A DNA stretch of 8,904 nt from CAZAGT01 sp964484515 (GTDB lineage Bacteria; Desulfobacterota; DSM-4660; Desulfatiglandales; HGW-15): contig CAZAGT010000204.1 in assembly GCA_964484515.1 (NCBI GenBank), positions 1-8,904 of the forward strand, read 5' to 3'. The notes beneath the pieces are model-generated. The model had not been told where the DNA came from. It made no database searches and saw only the letters and a list, made by a program, of their open reading frames with translations. A program made the position numbers and the translations under genes. Position 1 is the first letter of the stretch. Each line of letters begins with the position of its first letter. This document shows, in pieces, positions 5,371-8,904 of the stretch.

Positions 5371-5736
5371 ATGTCGAAGAAAGGTGTAATTGGGATTCTG
5401 ACTTTGGCGCTGATTCTCGGGTTCTCCTCAGTGGCCCTGGCGGAAGATGGCGCGGCTAAAGCCGCAGCCATGTGGATCTTCTTTGGGATTGCCCTGGCCT
5501 GTGGCTTCGGTATCGGCATCGCCGCTCTGGGGACCGGTCTGGGCATGGGAAACGCCATTAATGCCGCTCTGACCGGCATCGCGCGGAATCCGGAAGCGAG
5601 CGGGAAGATCCAGACGAACATGATTATTGGTCTGGCCCTGATCGAATCCCTCTGTATTTACGCCCTTGTTATCTGCTTCATCATGGTCTTCAAGATCCCC
5701 GGCCTTGAGGCAGTGATGGGTGGTTTGGGGCACTGA
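5371..5736 (+). CDS. atpE: F1Fo ATP synthase subunit c with signal-like leader
   Basis: Subunit c builds the rotor ring of Fo. At 121 residues it exceeds the usual 75-90. The first 24 residues (basic MSKK, hydrophobic stretch, then VALA before EDG) look like a cleavable signal peptide. Helix 1 covers about 33-65 with the glycine-rich GFGIGIAALGTGLGMGNA; the polar loop is ARNPEAS (71-77); helix 2 covers about 82-107 with the ion-binding carboxylate E92 in ALIESLCIY. S93 and Y97 match ligands of Na+-type c-rings, but the position equivalent to the Na+-ring glutamine of helix 1 is M59, so proton coupling is the likelier reading. The C-terminus is also extended (GLEAVMGGLGH). AGGAGG (5360-5365) precedes the ATG by 5 bases. 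It is the last gene before a terminator; no atpF or F1 gene follows. Confidence 0.95.
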   Translation: MSKKGVIGILTLALILGFSSVALAEDGAAKAAAMWIFFGIALACGFGIGIAALGTGLGMGNAINAALTGIARNPEASGKIQTNMIIGLALIESLCIYALVICFIMVFKIPGLEAVMGGLGH

Positions 5737-5750
5737 ACGTCTTCGAAACG

Positions 5751-5780
5751 AAAGGGCCCTTTGTTCAAGGGCCCTTTTTT
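5751..5780 (+). terminator. Rho-independent terminator after atpE
   Basis: AAAGGGCCCTT (5751-5761) pairs perfectly with AAGGGCCCTTT (5767-5777) around the loop TGTTC, and the T-run reaches 5780. It starts 14 bases after the atpE stop and should end the hemL/atp message. Its flanks (AAACGAAAGGG) give the opposite strand only a weak T-run. Confidence 0.93.
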
Positions 5781-5790
5781 GGGTGCTCTT

Positions 5791-5808
5791 ATGTGCATAA
5801 TTTCACAA
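5791..5808 (+). promoter_or_regulatory. Rex operator (ROP site), probable autoregulation of rex
   Basis: ATGTGCAtaatTTCACAA matches the known Rex site TTGTGAANNNNTTCACAA at 12 of its 14 fixed positions; the right half is perfect. It ends 16 bases before the rex ATG. CATAAT (5796-5801), inside the site, matches the -10 consensus at five of six positions, so bound Rex would block its own promoter. Transcription from it would leave only a very short leader, which agrees with the lack of a Shine-Dalgarno before rex. Confidence 0.75.
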
Positions 5809-5824
5809 TCTCTTTCCCCTTCAT

Positions 5825-6472
5825 ATGGCTAAGGAAATCAAGATACCTGGCGCGACCATCGAACGGATTTCGCTCTATTCGAGACCGCTGGAAAGGATCT
5901 CGGAAAGGGGGGTAGCCGTCGTCTCCTCGGAGCAACTGGCGCAGTTCTGCAACGTCAATCCGGCACAGGTCCGAAAGGATCTCTCCTATTTTGGTGAATT
6001 CGGTGTGCGTGGCATCGGCTATGACGTCCAAGACCTGCTAAGGGAGATCAAGAAGATCCTGGTGTCGGATCGCGAGTGGAGAGTGGGGATTGTGGGTCTG
6101 GGGAACCTGGGAACCGCCTTAGTACAGGATGAGAACTTCTTGAACCGCGGGTACAAATTCGTGGCCGCCTTTGATGCCGATCCGAGCAAGATAGGACTTC
6201 GGTTGCCGGGAGGGCTTGTCATCGAGCCTCCGGCGAAGATCGGCCCTTTGACCCGAGTCCTGGGCATCGAGGTTGGTCTCATAGCGACCCAGTCTTCAGA
6301 GGCCGAGGGGGTCGCCAAGCTCCTAGTGGAGGCCGGAATCAAGGCCATCCTTAATTTTGCCCCGATCCAGCTCAGGCAGCGCAGATCCTGTATCGTGGAG
6401 AATGTGGATTTTACCGTGAGCCTTGATAACTTGGCCTATCACTTGAACCAGAGTGACGAGGAGAAGCCCTAA
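5825..6472 (+). CDS. rex: Redox-sensing transcriptional repressor Rex
   Basis: Rex is a homodimeric repressor that binds DNA when NADH/NAD+ is low and lets go when NADH rises, typically controlling fermentation and respiration genes. The 215-residue product has the usual length. An N-terminal winged helix (about 8-66) contains ISLYSRPLERI, SSEQLAQFCNVNPAQVRKDL and the strongly conserved SYFGEFGVRGIGY (54-66). The Rossmann domain follows with GIVGLGNLGTAL (88-99), the NADH-binding glycine motif, AAFDADP (114-120), and NFAPIQL (177-183). The C-terminal helix VSLDNLAYHL (198-207) is the domain-swapped dimer helix. No Shine-Dalgarno precedes the ATG at 5825, and it is the only Met near the N-terminus. 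It stands alone after the atpE terminator with its own operator, and converges with uvrA. Confidence 0.95.
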   Translation: MAKEIKIPGATIERISLYSRPLERISERGVAVVSSEQLAQFCNVNPAQVRKDLSYFGEFGVRGIGYDVQDLLREIKKILVSDREWRVGIVGLGNLGTALVQDENFLNRGYKFVAAFDADPSKIGLRLPGGLVIEPPAKIGPLTRVLGIEVGLIATQSSEAEGVAKLLVEAGIKAILNFAPIQLRQRRSCIVENVDFTVSLDNLAYHLNQSDEEKP

Positions 6473-6494
6473 CTGAGTGAGAACGCTCAATTAG
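6469..6494. terminator. Inverted repeat spanning both stop codons of convergent rex and uvrA
   Basis: CTAACTGAG (6469-6477) and CTCAATTAG (6486-6494) pair at 8 of 9 positions around an 8-base loop. The left arm contains the rex stop TAA (6470-6472) and the right arm contains the uvrA stop (6491-6493, minus strand). There is no long T-run on either side (GAAAGG to the right), so termination would be weak or would work in both directions without a classic U-tract. Confidence 0.4.
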
Positions 6495-8904
6495 GAAAGG
6501 ACCTTTTTGAGGAATCGACCGGTGTAAGAGGTCTTGAGCCGCGCGATCTCTTCGGGAGTACCGGAGCCTACCAGATGGCCGCCCTGATCCCCCCCTTCCA
6601 AACCCAAGTCAATCACAAAATCGGCGGTCTTGATCACGTCCAGATTGTGCTCGATCACCAGGACGGTGTTGTTTGCCTCCACAAGGTGATTCAGGACCTC
6701 GAGTAGCTTTTGAATGTCGGCGAAATGAAGGCCGGTGGTCGGCTCATCGAGCAAATAGAGCGTCCTCCCGGTGTCCCGTTTGCTCAACTCCCGCGAAAGC
6801 TTGATGCGTTGAGCCTCACCGCCCGAAAGGGTCGTGGCCGGCTGACCCAGCCTGATATAGCCCAAGCCGACGTCCAACAAGGTCTTCAGTTTGGTCCTGA
6901 CCTTGGGAATATTCTCAAAGAACGAGAAGGCCTGGTTGACGGTCATGTCCAGGACGTCTGCGATATGGTAGCCCTTGTATCTGACCTCCAGGGTATCTCG
7001 ATTGAAGCGCAGCCCCCTGCAGGCCTCGCAGGACACATACACATCCGGTAAGAAGTGCATCTCGATCTTGATGATCCCGTCGCCATTGCAGGCCTCACAT
7101 CGACCGCCGCGAACATTGAAGCTGAACCTGCCCGGCTTATATCCCCTCATGCGCGACTCGGGAAGCATGGCGAACAGATCGCGGATGTGGGCAAAAACCC
7201 CGGTATAGGTCGCCGGGTTGGAGCGCGGCGTTCTGCCGATCGGGGATTGGTCGATGCTGATCACCTTGTCGATATGGTGCATTCCCTTGATCGATTTCAC
7301 GTGGCCGACCTTCGCCTTGGAGCGATAGAGCTTTTGGGCCAGCGCCGGAAAGAGGGTTTCATTGATGAGGCTGCTCTTCCCCGAGCCGGAAACGCCTGTG
7401 ACACAATTGAACGTGCCAAGGGGGATCTCGACCCGGATGTTCTTCAGGTTGTTCTGCCGGGCCCCTTCGATCACAATACTGTGCCCCTTGCCGTTACGCC
7501 TTGATGTGGGGACGGGGATCTTAAGCTTGCCTGAAAGGTACTGACCCGTCAGGGAGGTCTCGGCCTCCACCATGGCCTGCGGCGTTCCCTCGAAAACGAC
7601 GCCCCCGCCGTTGACCCCGGCCCCCGGGCCCATATCGATCACGTGATTTGCGGCTAGGATGGTCTCGGCGTCGTGCTCGACCACCAGAACGGTATTACCG
7701 AGGTCTCTCAGACGCCTCAGGTTTTCAAGGAGTCGCAAGTTATCCCGTTGGTGCAAACCGATACTCGGTTCATCCAGGACGTAGAGGACACCGGCGAGCC
7801 CGGAGCTGATTTGCGTTGCCAGCCGAATCCTCTGGTCCTCCCCTCCCGAGAGGGTGCCGGCGGGTCGGTCCAGGGTCAGGTAATCGAGTCCTACGCTTTT
7901 CAAGAATCCCAGGCGTTCCCGGATCTCTTTAAGGAACCTGCCGGCAATCTCCTGCTCCTTGGGTACAAGATTGAGGTGTGCGAAAAACTCAAAAGTCCTC
8001 TCGATCGAAAGGCGGGTGAGTTCGTGAATCGACTTTGCATCCACCGTGACCGCCAGGCTGATCGCCTTGAGTCTGGTGCCGTTACAGGTGAGGCACGAGC
8101 GGACGCTCATGTATTTTTCGATTTCTTCTCGAATCTGATAAGAGTTCGTATCACGATACCGCCGCTCGAGATTAGGTATGATCCCCTCAAAGGGGCGGGT
8201 ATAGGAGTAACGACGCTCATCTCGTTCGAAGTAGAATTCGATCTGGTCAGGCCCTGAGCCGTGGAGGAAGACCTCGCGCACCTTTTTGGGAAGATCTTTG
8301 AAGGGCGTATAGATATCCACATGGTAGTGTTGACAGATGGAGTCCAGCATCTGTTGGAAATAGACGGAATGGCGGTTGGCCCAAGGCATGATTGCGCCTT
8401 CCCGTAATGACAGCAGCGGATCGGGAATGATCAAGTCGGGATCATAGTATCGCTTGGTGCCCAGACCACCGCAGCTCGAACAGGCGCCCTGAGGGTTGTT
8501 GAAGGAAAACATCTGGGGCGTCAGCTCCGGAACGCTGATGCCGCACTTGGCACACACGGCCTTTTGGCTGAAAAGGGTTTCACCCTCGCCTACCGTATCC
8601 AAGACGGCTCGTTCCCCGGTCAGGTTGAGGGCGAGTTCCATCGAATCGGTCAATCGCCGCTGGATGCGGCGGTTGATGATGAGGCGATCGACAACCACGC
8701 TGATTGAGTGCCGTTTGTTCTTATCGAGCTCGATCTCCTCATCAAGGAGCTTCACATCACCGTTGACCTTGATGCGGGTAAACCCATCTTTTCGGAGCTT
8801 TTCAAGGAGCTTCGCGTGCGTTCCCTTCTTTCCTTCCACTAGCGGTGCCAGGATTTGAATTCGAGTTCCATCTTCCATCCCTAGGATCCGGTCCACGATC
8901 TGCT
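6491..8904 (-). CDS. uvrA: UvrABC excinuclease subunit A, 3' part (5' end outside window)
   Basis: UvrA is the damage-recognising ATPase of nucleotide excision repair. The frame runs to the window edge (QIVDRIL leads in), so the apparent GTG start at 8896 is internal; roughly the first 135-140 residues, with the first Walker A, are missing. Counting from that GTG: zinc module 1 is C115/C118/C139/C142; the first ABC signature is LSGGEDQ (349-355) and its Walker B LDEPSIGLH (374-382); the second Walker A is GVSGSGKSS (501-509); zinc module 2 is C600/C603/C623/C626 around IEMHFLPDVY; the second signature is LSGGEAQ (690-696) and Walker B LLDEPTTGLH (715-724). All expected parts are intact. The first signature has Asp where Ala is usual. 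The gene ends 18 bases from the rex stop, in convergent orientation. Confidence 0.97.
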   Translation of the reverse strand, partial: QIVDRILGMEDGTRIQILAPLVEGKKGTHAKLLEKLRKDGFTRIKVNGDVKLLDEEIELDKNKRHSISVVVDRLIINRRIQRRLTDSMELALNLTGERAVLDTVGEGETLFSQKAVCAKCGISVPELTPQMFSFNNPQGACSSCGGLGTKRYYDPDLIIPDPLLSLREGAIMPWANRHSVYFQQMLDSICQHYHVDIYTPFKDLPKKVREVFLHGSGPDQIEFYFERDERRYSYTRPFEGIIPNLERRYRDTNSYQIREEIEKYMSVRSCLTCNGTRLKAISLAVTVDAKSIHELTRLSIERTFEFFAHLNLVPKEQEIAGRFLKEIRERLGFLKSVGLDYLTLDRPAGTLSGGEDQRIRLATQISSGLAGVLYVLDEPSIGLHQRDNLRLLENLRRLRDLGNTVLVVEHDAETILAANHVIDMGPGAGVNGGGVVFEGTPQAMVEAETSLTGQYLSGKLKIPVPTSRRNGKGHSIVIEGARQNNLKNIRVEIPLGTFNCVTGVSGSGKSSLINETLFPALAQKLYRSKAKVGHVKSIKGMHHIDKVISIDQSPIGRTPRSNPATYTGVFAHIRDLFAMLPESRMRGYKPGRFSFNVRGGRCEACNGDGIIKIEMHFLPDVYVSCEACRGLRFNRDTLEVRYKGYHIADVLDMTVNQAFSFFENIPKVRTKLKTLLDVGLGYIRLGQPATTLSGGEAQRIKLSRELSKRDTGRTLYLLDEPTTGLHFADIQKLLEVLNHLVEANNTVLVIEHNLDVIKTADFVIDLGLEGGDQGGHLVGSGTPEEIARLKTSYTGRFLKKVLS

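Noticed and set aside
5190..5459. Open frame of 89 codons in the atpB-atpE gap
   Set aside because: It overlaps atpE by 89 bases in another frame, has no ribosome binding site, and its product (SSWKKAKKRKGG and similar) resembles no protein family.
7673..8257. Plus-strand frame of 194 codons, and others at 6710-7504 and 8496-8858
   Set aside because: All are antisense shadows of uvrA, whose own motifs are continuous through these stretches.
1..8904. tRNA, rRNA, CRISPR arrays, toxin-antitoxin or phage genes
   Set aside because: None was seen on either strand: no evenly spaced direct repeats, no cloverleaf in the gaps, and no recognisable defence or phage proteins.

Overview
The window looks like chromosome of an anaerobic or microaerophilic, moderately GC-rich Gram-negative bacterium. 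The nearest pattern I know is the deltaproteobacterial (Desulfobacterota) type. Three things point there: a siroheme decarboxylase subunit (AhbB) beside hemL, which indicates siroheme-dependent heme synthesis; a split ATP synthase locus in which atpZ-atpI-atpB-atpE stands without the F1 genes; and a Rex-type NADH/NAD+ sensor. The lineage is inferred from gene content and protein resemblance, not from any search.

Layout. Positions 1-1032 (+) hold a probable C-terminal tail of an upstream gene, a STAS-like 90-residue protein, and two small proteins I do not recognise. A DUF1992 (DnaJ-homologue, YhdN-like) gene runs on the minus strand at 1074-1448. About 300 bases without a gene follow, with weak promoter-like signals. 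A plus-strand series then begins: ahbB (1750-2247), hemL (2278-3573), atpZ (3651-3869), atpI (3883-4269), atpB (4471-5160) and atpE (5371-5736), closed by a strong intrinsic terminator (5751-5780). A 164-base element with terminal inverted repeats, resembling a small non-autonomous transposable element (MITE), lies between atpI and atpB. Next comes rex (5825-6472) with a near-consensus Rex operator in front of it. The last 2.4 kb is the 3' part of uvrA on the minus strand, running off the window's right edge and converging with rex.

How the genes work together. HemL makes 5-aminolevulinate, the committed tetrapyrrole precursor. AhbB acts several steps later, decarboxylating siroheme on the alternative route to heme. 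Heme-dependent electron transport would feed the proton (or ion) gradient used by the Fo sector encoded immediately downstream. Rex senses NADH/NAD+ and probably represses itself. UvrA (excision repair) and the DUF1992 protein are unrelated housekeeping neighbours.

Most of the window is ordinary core genome and I found no convincing new defence or mobile system. The points most worth a second look are the Rex operator, the MITE-like insert inside the Fo gene series, subunit c with its signal-like leader and a methionine where Na+-type rotors have glutamine, and the long structured gap before atpE.
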